From positions 620,001 to 684,000 of the forward strand of contig NZ_LT900024.1 of assembly GCF_900182925.1 (NCBI RefSeq): DNA of 64,000 nt, written 5' to 3'. The stretch comes from Psychrobacter sp. LV10R520-6. Its GTDB lineage: Bacteria > Pseudomonadota > Gammaproteobacteria > Pseudomonadales > Moraxellaceae. The notes beneath the pieces were generated by a model. It worked only from the letters and a program-made list of their open reading frames with translations, searched no databases and had not been told where the DNA came from. This document shows, piece after piece, positions 54,062 to 64,000 of this stretch (positions are counted from its first letter, which is position 1; each line of letters starts with the position of its first letter). Both the position numbers and the translations under genes were made by a program.

Positions 54062-56446
54062 TTATTGTACTTCTTCACCTGCTAAGAAGAACCAAGTATC
54101 GAGCACTGAGTCAGGGTTAAGTGACACTGAGCTGATACCTTGCTCCATGAGCCAGTAAGCAAGGTCTGGATGGTCTGATGGACCTTGACCACAGATACCG
54201 ATGTATTTGTCTGCTTTGCGGCACGCATCAATCGCCATAGACAACAGCTTTTTGACCGCAGGATCACGCTCATCAAACAGATGTGAAACGATACCTGAAT
54301 CACGGTCAAGACCAAGGGTCAATTGCGTTAAGTCGTTAGAACCAATCGAGAAGCCATCGAAGTGTTCTAGGAACTCTTCTGCTAACAAGGCGTTGGTTGG
54401 TAGCTCGCACATCATGATAACACGTAGGCCATTTTCGCCACGTTTTAGACCGTTTTTCTCGAGCAGCTCAATCACTTGAGCGGCTTCATCAACCGTACGA
54501 ACGAATGGAATCATAATCTCGACGTTGGTCAAGCCCATCTCATCACGAACACGCTTAAGCGCTTTACATTCAAGCTCAAAGCAGTCACGGAAGTTATCAG
54601 AGACATAGCGGCTCGCACCACGGAAGCCCAACATTGGGTTTTCTTCTGATGGCTCGTATAATTTACCACCAAGTAAGTTAGCGTATTCGTTTGATTTGAA
54701 ATCTGACATACGAACGATAACGGGCTGATCCATAAAGGCAACGGCTAGAGTTGAGATACCTTCAACCAATTTATCAATATAGAAGTCTACTGGTGAAGCA
54801 TAACCTGCAATACGTTCGGTAATCGCTTGCGCCACTTCACGTGGTAGGCTGTTCATATTCAATAGAGCTTTTGGATGCACACCAATCATACGGTTGATGA
54901 TAAATTCAAGACGCGCAAGACCAATACCTTCGTTTGGCATTTGGGTAAATGAGAAGGCGCGGTCTGGGTTACCGACGTTCATCATGATTTTAAATGCCAG
55001 ATCAGGCATAGACTCAATAGAGTTAGTTTTTACTTCAAAATCAATCTGGCTTTCATAAATGAAGCCCGTATCCCCTTCAGCACAAGAAGCGGTGACGTCT
55101 TGACCGTCAACCAATAGCTCAGTAGCATTACCACAACCAACGATAGCGGGAACGCCAAGCTCACGAGCGATAATCGCCGCGTGACAAGTACGCCCACCAC
55201 GGTTAGTGATAATGGCTGAGGCACGCTTCATAACGGGTTCCCAATCAGGATCGGTCATGTCTGAAACAAGTACGTCTCCGTCTTGTACTTTGTCCATTTC
55301 GTTCAAGTTATCAACGATACGTACTTTACCAGAACCAATACGTTGACCGATTGAACGACCTTCGCATAATACTTTAGCACCAGTGGTATTAATGACGTAG
55401 CGTTCCATGACATTGCTGTCTTGGCGGCTCTTAACCGTTTCTGGACGAGCTTGAACGATAAAGATTTCATTGGTATCGCCGTCTTTTGCCCATTCGATAT
55501 CCATCGCTTGACCATAATGCTTTTCGATAGTCATCGCTTGCTTGGCAAGTGAAGTCAGCTCTTCAGTTGATAAAGAGAACTGCATACGCTCTTGTTTTTC
55601 AACGTCAACAACTTTGACCGATTTAGCAGTATTGCCTTCATCGCCATAAATCATTTTCTTCTGCTTGCTGCCTAGATTGCGACGAATAATCGCAGGCTTA
55701 CCCTTGGTTAATAGCTGTTTTGATATATAGAATTCATCTGGGTTAACCGCACCTTGGACAACCATTTCGCCCAAGCCGTAGCTTGAAGTAATAAACACCA
55801 CTTGGTCAAAGCCACTTTCAGTATCTAGCGTAAACATGACGCCAGCCGCGCCAGTCTCTGAACGTACCATACGCTGTACAGCAGCAGATAGGGCAACGCC
55901 TTCATGCTCAAAGCCTTTATGGACACGGTAAGAGATGGCACGGTCATTATATAATGAGGCAAATACTTCTTTAATAGCAATAAGAACGTTATCAATGCCA
56001 CGAATGTTCAAAAAAGTTTCTTGCTGACCGGCAAATGAGGCATCTGGTAAATCTTCAGCAGTTGCAGAAGAGCGCACTGCGACAGCAATATCTTTGCCAT
56101 CACTCATTTCTTCGAATGATTTACGCACTTCTTGCTCTAAATCTTTTGGTAATTCTTGTTCAACAATCCAGTTACGAATTTTTTTACCAGTAACAGCCAG
56201 TTTATTAACATCATTAACGTCTAATTCTTTAAGCTCGCTATTAATTTTGTCAAGTAAACCGGTTTCAGTCAAAAAGCGATTGAATGCATCTGAGGTAGTG
56301 GCGAAGCCGCCTGGAACACTAACGCCTAAATCAGATAGATGGCTGATCATCTCGCCAAGCGAGGCGTTCTTACCACCAACCGTCTCAATGTCGTTTTTTC
56401 CTAGCTGATCAAGATTGATTACAAGTGCTGTAGAGTGCGCTGCCAT
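54062..56446 (-). CDS. ppsA: Phosphoenolpyruvate synthase
   Basis: Makes PEP from pyruvate and ATP for gluconeogenesis. An N-terminal nucleotide-binding domain ([37 protein letters not shown]), a phosphohistidine domain with H422 ([15 protein letters not shown]) and a C-terminal PEP/pyruvate-binding barrel ([36 protein letters not shown]) are complete. The 794 residues are normal. It is divergent from ppsR, whose product regulates it by phosphorylating a threonine next to the catalytic His (here the T in RTCH). Confidence 0.97.
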   Translation of the reverse strand: MAAHSTALVINLDQLGKNDIETVGGKNASLGEMISHLSDLGVSVPGGFATTSDAFNRFLTETGLLDKINSELKELDVNDVNKLAVTGKKIRNWIVEQELPKDLEQEVRKSFEEMSDGKDIAVAVRSSATAEDLPDASFAGQQETFLNIRGIDNVLIAIKEVFASLYNDRAISYRVHKGFEHEGVALSAAVQRMVRSETGAAGVMFTLDTESGFDQVVFITSSYGLGEMVVQGAVNPDEFYISKQLLTKGKPAIIRRNLGSKQKKMIYGDEGNTAKSVKVVDVEKQERMQFSLSTEELTSLAKQAMTIEKHYGQAMDIEWAKDGDTNEIFIVQARPETVKSRQDSNVMERYVINTTGAKVLCEGRSIGQRIGSGKVRIVDNLNEMDKVQDGDVLVSDMTDPDWEPVMKRASAIITNRGGRTCHAAIIARELGVPAIVGCGNATELLVDGQDVTASCAEGDTGFIYESQIDFEVKTNSIESMPDLAFKIMMNVGNPDRAFSFTQMPNEGIGLARLEFIINRMIGVHPKALLNMNSLPREVAQAITERIAGYASPVDFYIDKLVEGISTLAVAFMDQPVIVRMSDFKSNEYANLLGGKLYEPSEENPMLGFRGASRYVSDNFRDCFELECKALKRVRDEMGLTNVEIMIPFVRTVDEAAQVIELLEKNGLKRGENGLRVIMMCELPTNALLAEEFLEHFDGFSIGSNDLTQLTLGLDRDSGIVSHLFDERDPAVKKLLSMAIDACRKADKYIGICGQGPSDHPDLAYWLMEQGISSVSLNPDSVLDTWFFLAGEEVQ

Positions 56447-57244
56447 GATAACTCCAGAAAATAAGGTTATTTAGTAAGGATTATAAAGGTCGATTATACC
56501 GCTATATTTGGATAATTTCGAGAGGTTGAGCTAAAAAAATTATGAAAAGATACAAACGATAGCGTTCGGTAATAATCGGTCCCTAATTTATCAATTAATT
56601 GGTTCAATAGTAAGCTATATCAATAGCAAACGATACACAGTAACAAAACTGATTTACATAGGACCAGTAGCGATTTACCTATTTACCTATTTATATCTTA
56701 ACTTCTAGTACAGTAAGCAACGTTAATATTGGCGTAGAGTTGTATGGGTTTGCCTGTAGGCAGTTATGCTAACATTGATTTCTATTAAGCGTCTATTATG
56801 CGTATAATGTAAGGCATAAATGTTAATCGTGCGATGACGCATATGTTCATCGAATTGATAAATGCTAACTCCGCATAATAAGATATTCGAAGACTGCTAT
56901 TAGCATTCCGTCAGGTAGTATATATGTAGGATATTATATATAAGGTGTTATTTATAGTGGTAGGCTTCTCATTAGGAAAGTAATGGCTAGCAAAGCAATA
57001 ATAAGCAAAACAATGTCTGTCCCCGCAACTGTCTATTCCTATCATTTACCACAGTCTAAGATAACCAGCTTGAATTATAGGGTTATGACCAAGATATCTG
57101 TAAGAAGAAGATACCTGACCAACAAAAAGCCACCACTGTCCTTCAGCATGGTCTGTGACAATACCGTTTATAACAGTACTATTTATCACATACCATTCAT
57201 CTTAAAATCATACATCATAGCGCTACTATCGAGGTCTTTAAATT
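56447..57244. other. Divergent ppsA / ppsR intergenic region
   Basis: 798 bp, the longest gene-free stretch. It is AT-rich, with short reiterations (ATTTACCT repeats near 56670-56690) and palindromic TA-rich phrases near 56918-56945. An ORF at 56983-57255 runs into ppsR and looks like a chance frame. No RNA gene was recognised. Confidence 0.5.
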
Positions 57245-58141
57245 ATGTACGCTAACAATCCGTCCGAACAGGATAAGCCCACTATTCAAAACCGCCATGC
57301 ATTAAGCTTAGACAACTCGCAAACCATAAGAAGTGCATTTTTTATCTCTGATGGTACCGCCATTACTGCTGAGACTTTGGGCCGTTCTATATTAAGTCAG
57401 TTTGCCTCGGTGCCTTTTGAGACGCGGGTGTTGCCGTATGTGGATAGCCTAGAGCGGGCTGAAGATGCGGTCGAGCAAATCAACATGGCCTATCAACGTG
57501 ATGGTCTGCTGCCGTTGGTGTTCGATACTATTGTTAATCCTGATATCCGCGAAAAGATTAACTCGGCGCATGGCTGTAATTTGGATATGTATGAGGGTTT
57601 AATCGGGCGTATCGCTGAAGAAACGGGCGTTGAGCCTGATGGCCACTCAGGTCATGCGCATGATAATGTCGACTCTGAGACCTACAAAGAACGTATCGAT
57701 GCGGTACATTTTGCTTTAGATAATGATGATGGCGCACGCACTCGCCATTATAGTATGGCTGATATTATTCTGATTGGGGTCTCACGCTCGGGCAAAACAC
57801 CGACGTCATTATATTTGGCCTTACAATTTGGTATTCGCGCGGCTAACTATCCGCTGACCGAAGATGATTTATATGACAATCAGCTACCAAAGGCGCTACG
57901 TGAGCATAAAGACAAACTGTTCGGTCTTATTATTGATACCGATCGCTTGGTTAAAATTCGGCAAGAGCGCCGCGCGGGCAGTCGCTATTCGAGCTATCAG
58001 CAGTGTCAGCAAGAGCAGCGTGCCATACAAGGTATTTATACCTCGCAAGGTATTCCGAGTCTCGATGTCTCAGAGATGTCAGTTGAAGAGATTGCCACCC
58101 GTATCCTACAGATGACGGGTCTTAAGCGCCGTATTGGTTAA
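57245..58141 (+). CDS. ppsR: PEP synthase regulatory protein (bifunctional kinase/pyrophosphorylase)
   Basis: Inactivates PEP synthase by ADP-dependent phosphorylation and reactivates it by phosphate-dependent removal. FFISDGTAITAETLGRSIL at the N-terminus and the P-loop GVSRSGKT (residues 178-185) followed by SLYLALQFGIRAANYPL are the DUF299 family signatures. The 298 residues are slightly longer than usual because of about 25 leading residues. Divergence from ppsA matches the usual ppsA-ppsR pairing. Confidence 0.96.
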   Translation: MYANNPSEQDKPTIQNRHALSLDNSQTIRSAFFISDGTAITAETLGRSILSQFASVPFETRVLPYVDSLERAEDAVEQINMAYQRDGLLPLVFDTIVNPDIREKINSAHGCNLDMYEGLIGRIAEETGVEPDGHSGHAHDNVDSETYKERIDAVHFALDNDDGARTRHYSMADIILIGVSRSGKTPTSLYLALQFGIRAANYPLTEDDLYDNQLPKALREHKDKLFGLIIDTDRLVKIRQERRAGSRYSSYQQCQQEQRAIQGIYTSQGIPSLDVSEMSVEEIATRILQMTGLKRRIG

Positions 58142-58324
58142 GGATATATCTGCTCGATTGGACACTGGATATTGCAAAATATCTTATCGCAACGTATGGT
58201 GGGCACATACTAGTAGCATAAAAATTAATACCATATTAGCCGCATAGAAAAGTGCTTTAACAAACCCTAAATGTGCTAATAGACAAACAAACTAATAAAT
58301 AAACGAACAAATAAAGAGAGCATC

Positions 58325-59974
58325 ATGGTAAGAAAAAGTAAAGACGACGCCACCAATGATACTGGTGAAGCTATTAATACTGAAGTTTCCAATAAAGACA
58401 GTGGCAGCGCGCCAATAACAACATCTGAGCGCACCAAAGATGAGGATAAGAAAGAAAAAATTGAGCAAACACATGAGCAAGTGACTAAAGATGTCATGTA
58501 CCACCCTGATTTGGTCAATCCGCTCGATGATACCCGAATCGATGTCAAATCTAGCTTTAATAAAGACGCAAAATTCCTAAAAGATGACAAGCATAAGTTT
58601 GAGTATGATGCCGTCGTATTAGGTGCCGGTCCTGCTGGTGAAGCGGCTGCGATGAAGTTGGTCAAATCTGGCAAAAAAGTAGCGGTCATTGATCCGCGTG
58701 AGCAAGTCGGCGGTAACTCTACCCACGTCGGTACGATTCCGAGTAAAGCGCTGCGCCAATCAGTATTTAACTTGATTAACTTTCGCCGTGACCCGATGTT
58801 CACCAAAGCGATGGATTATCATCAAGTACCACTCAACAAAGTACTGGCCAATGCGCGTCAAGTGATTCGCCAGCAAGTTAGCACGCACGCGCGATTTTAT
58901 GAGCGTAACCAGATTGAAGTCATTCACGGCTGGGCAAGTTTCGTTGACGCCCATACCTTACGAATTGAAACTGACGAAAATACCTTTGAAACCATCACTT
59001 TTAATAAAGCCATAATTACCGTAGGTAGCCGCCCTTATCGACCTGAGATTCTAGACTTCAATCATCCGCGCGTTTTTGACTCTGACAAAATCCTGCAAAT
59101 GGATTATGTGGTCAAAAAAATTATTATTTACGGCGCGGGCGTGATCGGTTGTGAGTACGCTTCTATCTTCACAGGGCTGGGCTATAAAGTTGACTTGATT
59201 AATAACCAAGGCCAGTTGCTCAGTTATCTTGATAGCGAGATCAGTGACGCTATTGCCCATGACTTTAGACAATTTGGCGTGCTCATTCGTAGCAATGAAG
59301 AGATTGACTATCTTGAGACTCATGATGACTATGTCATTTTGCATCTAAAAAGTGGTAAAAAAATCAAATCCGATGCGATCTTGTGGTCAAATGGACGCTC
59401 AGGTAACACTGAAGGCTTAAATGTAGAAGCGGTTGGGCTCAAAGCCAATAGCCGTGGTCAGTTAAAAGTGGACGACACTTATCGTACTGAAGTGGAAAAT
59501 GTCTATGCAGCTGGTGACGTTATTGGTTGGCCATCACTGGCATCCGCCGCCTATGATCAAGGTCGCTGTGCCGCCGCCTTTATGGTTGGTGACAGTGATG
59601 CCGAACCCGTCTCTAGCGTACCAACAGGCATTTATACCATTCCTGAAATCTCATGTATTGGTAAAACTGAGCAAGAGCTAACTGATGAGAAAGTCCCTTA
59701 TGAAGTCGGGCGAGCGTTCTTTAAACACTTGGCACGCGCTCAAATCATTGGTGAACGTACGGGCGTATTAAAAATATTATTCCATCGTGAGACACTTGAG
59801 GTTTTAGGTATTCATTGCTACGGCAACCATGCTTCAGAGATTATTCATATTGGACAAGCCGTTATGAAATGTAATGCCACTCTTGAGTATTTTGTGAATA
59901 CTACCTTTAACTACCCAACCATGGCAGAAGCATATCGGGTAGCGGCATTGAATGGTCTCAACCGCGTATTTTAA
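58325..59974 (+). CDS. sthA: Soluble pyridine nucleotide transhydrogenase
   Basis: An FAD flavoprotein that transfers hydride between NADPH and NAD. The FAD-binding motif [14 protein letters not shown] begins near residue 99. The region [19 protein letters not shown] corresponds to the SthA active site, with Ser in the position that is Cys in E. coli. The NAD-binding [13 protein letters not shown] and C-terminal dimerisation domain follow. The 549 residues include about 85 extra N-terminal residues, charged and disordered ([15 protein letters not shown]). The ATG is preceded by an AAAGAGAG site, so the extension is probably translated. Confidence 0.93.
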   Translation: MVRKSKDDATNDTGEAINTEVSNKDSGSAPITTSERTKDEDKKEKIEQTHEQVTKDVMYHPDLVNPLDDTRIDVKSSFNKDAKFLKDDKHKFEYDAVVLGAGPAGEAAAMKLVKSGKKVAVIDPREQVGGNSTHVGTIPSKALRQSVFNLINFRRDPMFTKAMDYHQVPLNKVLANARQVIRQQVSTHARFYERNQIEVIHGWASFVDAHTLRIETDENTFETITFNKAIITVGSRPYRPEILDFNHPRVFDSDKILQMDYVVKKIIIYGAGVIGCEYASIFTGLGYKVDLINNQGQLLSYLDSEISDAIAHDFRQFGVLIRSNEEIDYLETHDDYVILHLKSGKKIKSDAILWSNGRSGNTEGLNVEAVGLKANSRGQLKVDDTYRTEVENVYAAGDVIGWPSLASAAYDQGRCAAAFMVGDSDAEPVSSVPTGIYTIPEISCIGKTEQELTDEKVPYEVGRAFFKHLARAQIIGERTGVLKILFHRETLEVLGIHCYGNHASEIIHIGQAVMKCNATLEYFVNTTFNYPTMAEAYRVAALNGLNRVF

Positions 59975-60004
59975 GTAGGGCTAAATAAAGAAATATTCCG
60001 TTAA

Positions 60005-60038
60005 CAAAAGCGTCTACGATTCTAGTAGGCGCTTTTTT
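60005..60038 (+). terminator. Terminator of sthA
   Basis: AAAAGCG.CTAC / GTAG.CGCTTTT with T tail lies 31 bp after the sthA stop. The following 300 bp before glpK contain no gene. Confidence 0.85.
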
Positions 60039-60351
60039 ATTGGCTAATTTTTGTTTCAGTGAAAGCCGTGTAAGCTGTATGGTGGCAAACTATGTCTAGT
60101 TAAATCACAGCACTATTTAGAAAATGATAAGAGATTTGTTAGGCGTCAAGCCCCTGTTCATAATAGATTGAGGATTGAAAACATCAAATTCTCTACTACA
60201 GTAGGTTTTACAACCGTCATATAGTGATGGTATATGCTATATTTTTTGCTAGCTATAAATGCGCGCACTAATAATCAATATGCTTATTATAAAAATACAG
60301 TTTATAAAACACACTTATAAAAATAAGCGATAGTATAAAAAGGAGTCGGTG

Positions 60352-61956
60352 ATGGCAGGGTATATTTTGGCGTTAGACCAAGGGACAACATCGAGTCGAG
60401 CGATTTTATATGATGACCATGCGCGTCCGATTAAAATGGCGCAAAAGCCAACGACGCTACAAACTCCAAAAGCTGGCTATGTGGAACAAGATGCGCAACA
60501 GATTTGGCAGACTCAAATCAGCTGCGCTCATGATGTGATTAATCAAGCAGGGCTACTAGCAACCGATGTCACCAGCATTGCGATTACCAATCAGCGTGAG
60601 TCGATTGTCATTTGGGATAAGCAAACGGGCAAAGCTTTGGCACCCGCAATTATTTGGCAAGATCGACGTACGGCAAGCTATTGTAAAAATCTGGCCGATG
60701 AGAGTGTCGGTGATAGTACTGATAATAGCAATGAGAAAATGGCGCAAGAAGTACAACGTATCACTGGCTTGCGGCTAGACCCTTATTTTAGTGCCAGTAA
60801 AATTGCGTGGCTACTTGAGCATAATCCTAATATTAAAGCTCGTGCAAGCAGTGGCCAGATAGCGGTTGGTACGATTGACAGCTGGCTGATGTATCAACTG
60901 ACCGGTGGCGAGCATGTCATTGATATCACCAATGCCTCACGGACCTTATTATATGATATTCATAAATTGTCATGGTCGGATGAGCTGTGCGCACGTTTTG
61001 AGATACCGATGACGATATTACCCAAAGTACTGCCTTCTGATGGTGACTTTGGCAAAACTAAAAAAGGGCTGTTCGCTAAGCAAATTCCTATTCACGCGGT
61101 ATTAGGCGATCAGCAAGCTGCGCTCTTTGGGCAAGGTTGTCTTGATGCTGGTATGGCCAAAAATACTTATGGTACCGGCTGCTTCATGCTCATGAATATC
61201 GGTCAAACACCTAAGCTGAGTGAACATCAATTGCTAACTACCATAGCTTGGCAACGAAAAGCCATGCCTAGCCGTGCGGATAATTTGTCCATTAATCAAC
61301 TTATGCAGTCCGGCAAGCGTATGCTACAAGCGCCTAATTCTAGGTCTGGACGTGAAGTTACCTATGCGTTGGAAGGTGGTGTATTTATGGCCGGCGCAAT
61401 CGTACAATGGCTGCGTGATAATCTGGGTATGATTAAACAAAGCTGCGATGTCGAATCTTTAGCGTTGCAAGTAGACAGTAGTGAGGAGGTAGTAGTTTTA
61501 CCTGCATTCACAGGGCTTGGTGCCCCTTATTGGCGCTCTGATATCAGTGCCAGTATTAGTGGCATGAGCCGCGGTACCACCAAAGCGCATATTGCACGAG
61601 CGGCCTTAGAAGCGGTTGCTTATCAGACTTATGATGTATTAGTTGCGATGCAAAAGGACAGTCCTCATCCTCTCACCGAGCTAAGAGTTGATGGCGGCGC
61701 GGCTAATAATGATTTACTAATGCAGTTTCAAGCAGACTTACTTGGTGTGCCCGTACTGCGACCCAAAGATACCGAAATTACCGCTAAAGGTGCGGCTTTA
61801 TTGGCGGGTCTAAAAAGTGGCTTATATGATGAGGCAACGATGAAAGCATCATGGCAAGTCGATCGTATATTTGAGCCGAGTATGTCAGCTGATAACCGCG
61901 AGCAGCATCTTAATAAATGGCAACAGGCCATCAAAAGAGCATTAATAGATATATAA
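60352..61956 (+). CDS. glpK: Glycerol kinase
   Basis: Phosphorylates glycerol to glycerol 3-phosphate. The FGGY-family signature starts at ALDQGTTSSRAIL; substrate-site ITNQRES and the C-terminal GLGAPYW and DGGAANNDLLMQFQAD are present. ATG 60352 with AGGAG six bases upstream is preferred over GTG 60349. The 534 residues exceed the usual about 500 owing to a short insert near residue 120 and an insertion of about 28 residues (about 302-331) just before the conserved YALEGGVFMAG. It stands alone without glpF or glpD. Confidence 0.95.
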   Translation: MAGYILALDQGTTSSRAILYDDHARPIKMAQKPTTLQTPKAGYVEQDAQQIWQTQISCAHDVINQAGLLATDVTSIAITNQRESIVIWDKQTGKALAPAIIWQDRRTASYCKNLADESVGDSTDNSNEKMAQEVQRITGLRLDPYFSASKIAWLLEHNPNIKARASSGQIAVGTIDSWLMYQLTGGEHVIDITNASRTLLYDIHKLSWSDELCARFEIPMTILPKVLPSDGDFGKTKKGLFAKQIPIHAVLGDQQAALFGQGCLDAGMAKNTYGTGCFMLMNIGQTPKLSEHQLLTTIAWQRKAMPSRADNLSINQLMQSGKRMLQAPNSRSGREVTYALEGGVFMAGAIVQWLRDNLGMIKQSCDVESLALQVDSSEEVVVLPAFTGLGAPYWRSDISASISGMSRGTTKAHIARAALEAVAYQTYDVLVAMQKDSPHPLTELRVDGGAANNDLLMQFQADLLGVPVLRPKDTEITAKGAALLAGLKSGLYDEATMKASWQVDRIFEPSMSADNREQHLNKWQQAIKRALIDI

Positions 61957-62248
61957 AAAATCACCTAATCAATGAATAAGGTAAAGGAATCTGTATTTGA
62001 TAGGATTAATATGGAACATATTATGAGTTACCTAAAACGCTAGGCTAGCGTACAAAACCGCTGTAAAGCTACATGCTGTAACGTAAGGTCATCGCAATCT
62101 GGACATAATTTACATATTCGGCCTATCTGGTTTCGTGTTTATTTCCTATACTTTAGATAAGTTAAATAAGACTGCTGACCTGTTTTAGATTGGTTTAAAT
62201 TGGCAATCAGTAAAAGCAAAATACAACAAATAATTTAAGGACAATACT

Positions 62249-62923
62249 ATGAATAACGACGGCCGTATTACAGATTCTAATAATCGCGTAATGGATCCAA
62301 ACGATCGTGTAATTACTGATGACAACCTTGAAGTAGGTGACAGAGAACGCATAATCGACGATAATAAGCGTAGATTGGCCGATGACGATCGCGTGACAAA
62401 CGGCAGAGTAATGAACGACCGCGATAATATAGATCGCCACGAAGTAAAAGATATGTCAGATGAATCCAAAGATGAATTAAATGCTGACGCTATTACTGGC
62501 GAACCTGGTTCGCATCCAGTAGGCACTACGGTTGGTGGTGTTGGCGGTGCAGTAGCAGGGGTAGCTATTGGTTCAATGGCAGGTCCATTGGGGACGCTAA
62601 TCGGCGGAGCCGTTGGTGCCATTGCAGGTGGCGGTGCAGGCCATGCATCAGCAGAAGCAATCGATCCAACTCGTGAAGAGGCGTACTGGCGCGCAGAACA
62701 TACCAATGCCGACTATCATAAAGAGGGCTATGACTTTGATCGAGACATGCATCCCGCTTATGCGGTAGGTTATGCTAACCGTGGCCACTATCCCGCCGAT
62801 GCCCGTTTTGAAGATCACGAAGCTGATTTAGAACGTTCATGGAACGAGGTAAAAGGCGAATCACGCATGGAATGGAAGGATGCGCGCAGAGCCTCACACG
62901 ATGCCTGGACCCGTGTATCATAA
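62249..62923 (+). CDS. Glycine-zipper protein with repetitive charged N-terminus
   Basis: 224 residues with no signal peptide. The N-terminus (1-75) is built from irregular repeats of the form D..[ND]R[VI]..D (DSNNRVMDPNDRVITDD, DDDRVTNGRVMNDRD). A glycine-zipper (about 91-135, GGVGGAVAGVAIGSMAGPLG and IGGAVGAIAGGGAG) could form membrane-inserted or oligomeric helices. The C-terminus is rich in aromatic and acidic residues (EEAYWRAEHTNADYH, YAVGYANRGHYP). Gly-zipper proteins with similar C-termini occur as stress-related proteins in Acinetobacter relatives. Function unknown. AAGGAC ribosome-binding site and a downstream terminator support it. Confidence 0.75.
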   Translation: MNNDGRITDSNNRVMDPNDRVITDDNLEVGDRERIIDDNKRRLADDDRVTNGRVMNDRDNIDRHEVKDMSDESKDELNADAITGEPGSHPVGTTVGGVGGAVAGVAIGSMAGPLGTLIGGAVGAIAGGGAGHASAEAIDPTREEAYWRAEHTNADYHKEGYDFDRDMHPAYAVGYANRGHYPADARFEDHEADLERSWNEVKGESRMEWKDARRASHDAWTRVS

Positions 62924-63121
62924 ATAAACAGCGTGCTATAGAGAGTAAAATATTATAGATAAGCGTAATGAGTTAGAATCTTAGTAGGTAAGGATTGAAG
63001 CAGAATAAGTAAACGAACAATACAAAAGCTTACTACCTCGTTGTTAAATTGTTATTAGGGTTATATCAAGTGTAGGCAATTACTGACCACTGGTTTTAAC
63101 CAACATAATTTATGTTATCTT

Positions 63122-63154
63122 AAAGCTTCCAGGGACTACTCTGGAAGCTTTTTT
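63122..63154 (+). terminator. Rho-independent terminator (after the glycine-zipper gene)
   Basis: AAAGCTTCCAG / CTGGAAGCTTT with 8-nt loop and T tail, about 200 bp after the gene stop. The region from it to 63404 is AT-rich with no gene. Confidence 0.88.
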
Positions 63155-63403
63155 ATTAGGTATAAAAAAGTACGAAAAAAGTAAACATCATCAGATTGAA
63201 GCTCATTGCTCTTAACTGATAAACCTAAATTTTTTATAGAGCAAGTACTAAAAAACGTATAATAATTAATAGCATTAAATAATTGTTTTTAAATAAAATG
63301 ATAACTCTTGATAATCCCTAGATTAAAGATGTCGAAATAAATAAATTGCGAAACAAATAATTCGAAAGTATCGTTAAAAGCTAAAAATAAAAACAATAGG
63401 TAA

Positions 63404-63637
63404 CCTATAATTCGCCATACTGAAACCAACAGTCATAAGCAGTTAGAGACTACCTTATTAGAAGAAATTGCTCCTAAAGCGGTTATTGATATCCCTGATA
63501 TTGGGCTTTATCAACGTTTCAATCGTCCGCCTTTAGTACTACGTGTGAATGCTTTTGGCCAACCAATAACCATTATTACTGCCCATCTAAAAAGCAAACG
63601 CGCCTTTTTCTTACGTGATAAAGACGGTAGTTCATAG
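63404..63637 (+). pseudogene. Remnant of an endonuclease/exonuclease/phosphatase-family gene
   Basis: A 77-codon open stretch without a start codon in a suitable context. It reads LLEEIAPKAVIDIP, then LYQRFNRPPLVLRVNAFG and ITAHLKSKRAFFLRD before TAG. The phrase with RPPLVLRV followed by HLKSKR is typical of the EEP-superfamily (DNase I/APE-like) proteins of Moraxellaceae. It covers only a small internal part of a protein that is normally several times longer. It is bounded by stops on both sides, so it is a deletion relic. Confidence 0.7.
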
Positions 63638-63904
63638 AGTCACAGATCATGGTATTATGAGAGCGAAAATAAAACTTCACGATTAACCCTATTATATTGT
63701 TAATATATACATTATATTTCAATTCATTCACGTTCCTTACTTGATAATGTACAAGTATTTATGATGGCTCTTCACCGAGCTTGGTAGCGGTAATATTTAC
63801 CATGACACTACCGACTGATAGCAAATAATTCTTCAATCTAGGACGAATGCTATTCATTGAAGATTATAGTCATAAAAATAGGGCGTAACACCAAGAGATT
63901 TACA

Positions 63905-64000
63905 ATGAGTGAGTACAAAGACGACAAAATAGAAGATGTGTTGGTAGATTCAGAGCTAGCAAAAAAACTGGTACCCAATAAGTTTAAGTTTACCAGTCAG
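63905..64000 (+). CDS. Start of an unidentified gene (3' end outside the window)
   Basis: 32 codons from ATG 63905 (MSEYKDDKIEDVLVDSELAKK...), open to the window edge, with AAGAGA 10 bp upstream. The N-terminus is charged. It is too short to identify. Confidence 0.5.
   Translation, partial: MSEYKDDKIEDVLVDSELAKKLVPNKFKFTSQ

Noticed and set aside
56983..57255. 90-codon ORF upstream of ppsR
   Set aside because: It overlaps the ppsR start, has no ribosome-binding site of note and no recognisable domain; composition looks like translated intergenic DNA.
1..64000. CRISPR array or known anti-phage system
   Set aside because: No regularly spaced direct repeats and no cas, restriction-modification, retron or toxin-antitoxin genes were recognised.

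Overview
The window reads as chromosomal core DNA of a gammaproteobacterium of the family Moraxellaceae, most likely Psychrobacter. This is inferred from protein style (Asp/Asn/Gln/Ser-rich tails added to housekeeping proteins), moderately AT-rich base composition, and gene groupings such as prmA / zinc-ribbon gene / fis / purH, alaS-lysC-csrA and creBC. No phage, plasmid, CRISPR or tRNA genes were seen. The only structural RNA gene is ssrA (tmRNA, tag ANDETYALAA).

Layout. 1-7.4 kb: the 3' part of mfd, a HIT-family gene, then two decayed insertion sequences. The first is an IS110/IS1111-type element whose transposase carries one in-frame stop. The second is an IS630-type element that splits a membrane class III adenylate cyclase gene into two halves. 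7.4-13.8 kb (minus strand): a complete isc operon (iscR-iscS-iscU-iscA-hscB-hscA-fdx) for Fe-S cluster assembly, with a strong promoter that overlaps a predicted IscR operator. 14-18 kb: an SCP2-like protein, HU and the periplasmic chaperone PpiD. 18-26.4 kb (minus): purH, fis, a zinc-ribbon/DUF3426 protein, prmA, a TPR lipoprotein and the class A penicillin-binding protein mrcB. 26.8-32.8 kb: the CcoI/FixI-type copper ATPase, a Bax-inhibitor-1 membrane protein, nadK, a DUF1315 gene and a HopJ-family gene. 32.9-39.7 kb (minus): csrA, lysC, alaS and a DUF389 membrane protein. 40-45 kb: a small membrane protein, an L,D-transpeptidase, prmB and aroC. 45.3-49 kb: the CreBC two-component system and a carboxylesterase. 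49.1-51 kb: ssrA and a questin-oxidase-like gene. 51.4-52.6 kb (minus): rpsF-rpsR-rplI behind a probable S6:S18 autoregulatory leader. 52.9-62 kb: an RDD/GYF protein, ppsA with divergent ppsR, sthA and glpK. The last 2 kb hold a glycine-zipper protein, a remnant of an endonuclease/exonuclease/phosphatase gene and the start of an unidentified gene.

How the genes work together. The isc genes form one assembly line: IscS supplies sulfur, IscU is the scaffold, HscB/HscA release the cluster, Fdx supplies electrons, IscA acts as carrier and IscR senses the product. PpsR switches PpsA on and off by phosphorylation. mrcB and the L,D-transpeptidase build and cross-link peptidoglycan. PrmA, PrmB, the three ribosomal proteins and tmRNA serve translation. 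Most transcription units end in clear rho-independent terminators, many of them shared by convergent genes.

The most unusual parts are the IS region at 3.5-6.4 kb (a possible bridge-RNA end, a large hairpin, a reconstructable split cyclase and an A9 slippage site), the IscR operator-promoter, the rpsF leader, and several lineage-specific low-complexity extensions or insertions in CreC, GlpK, Fis, SthA, PrmB and CcoI. I found nothing that clearly amounts to a new multi-gene system.
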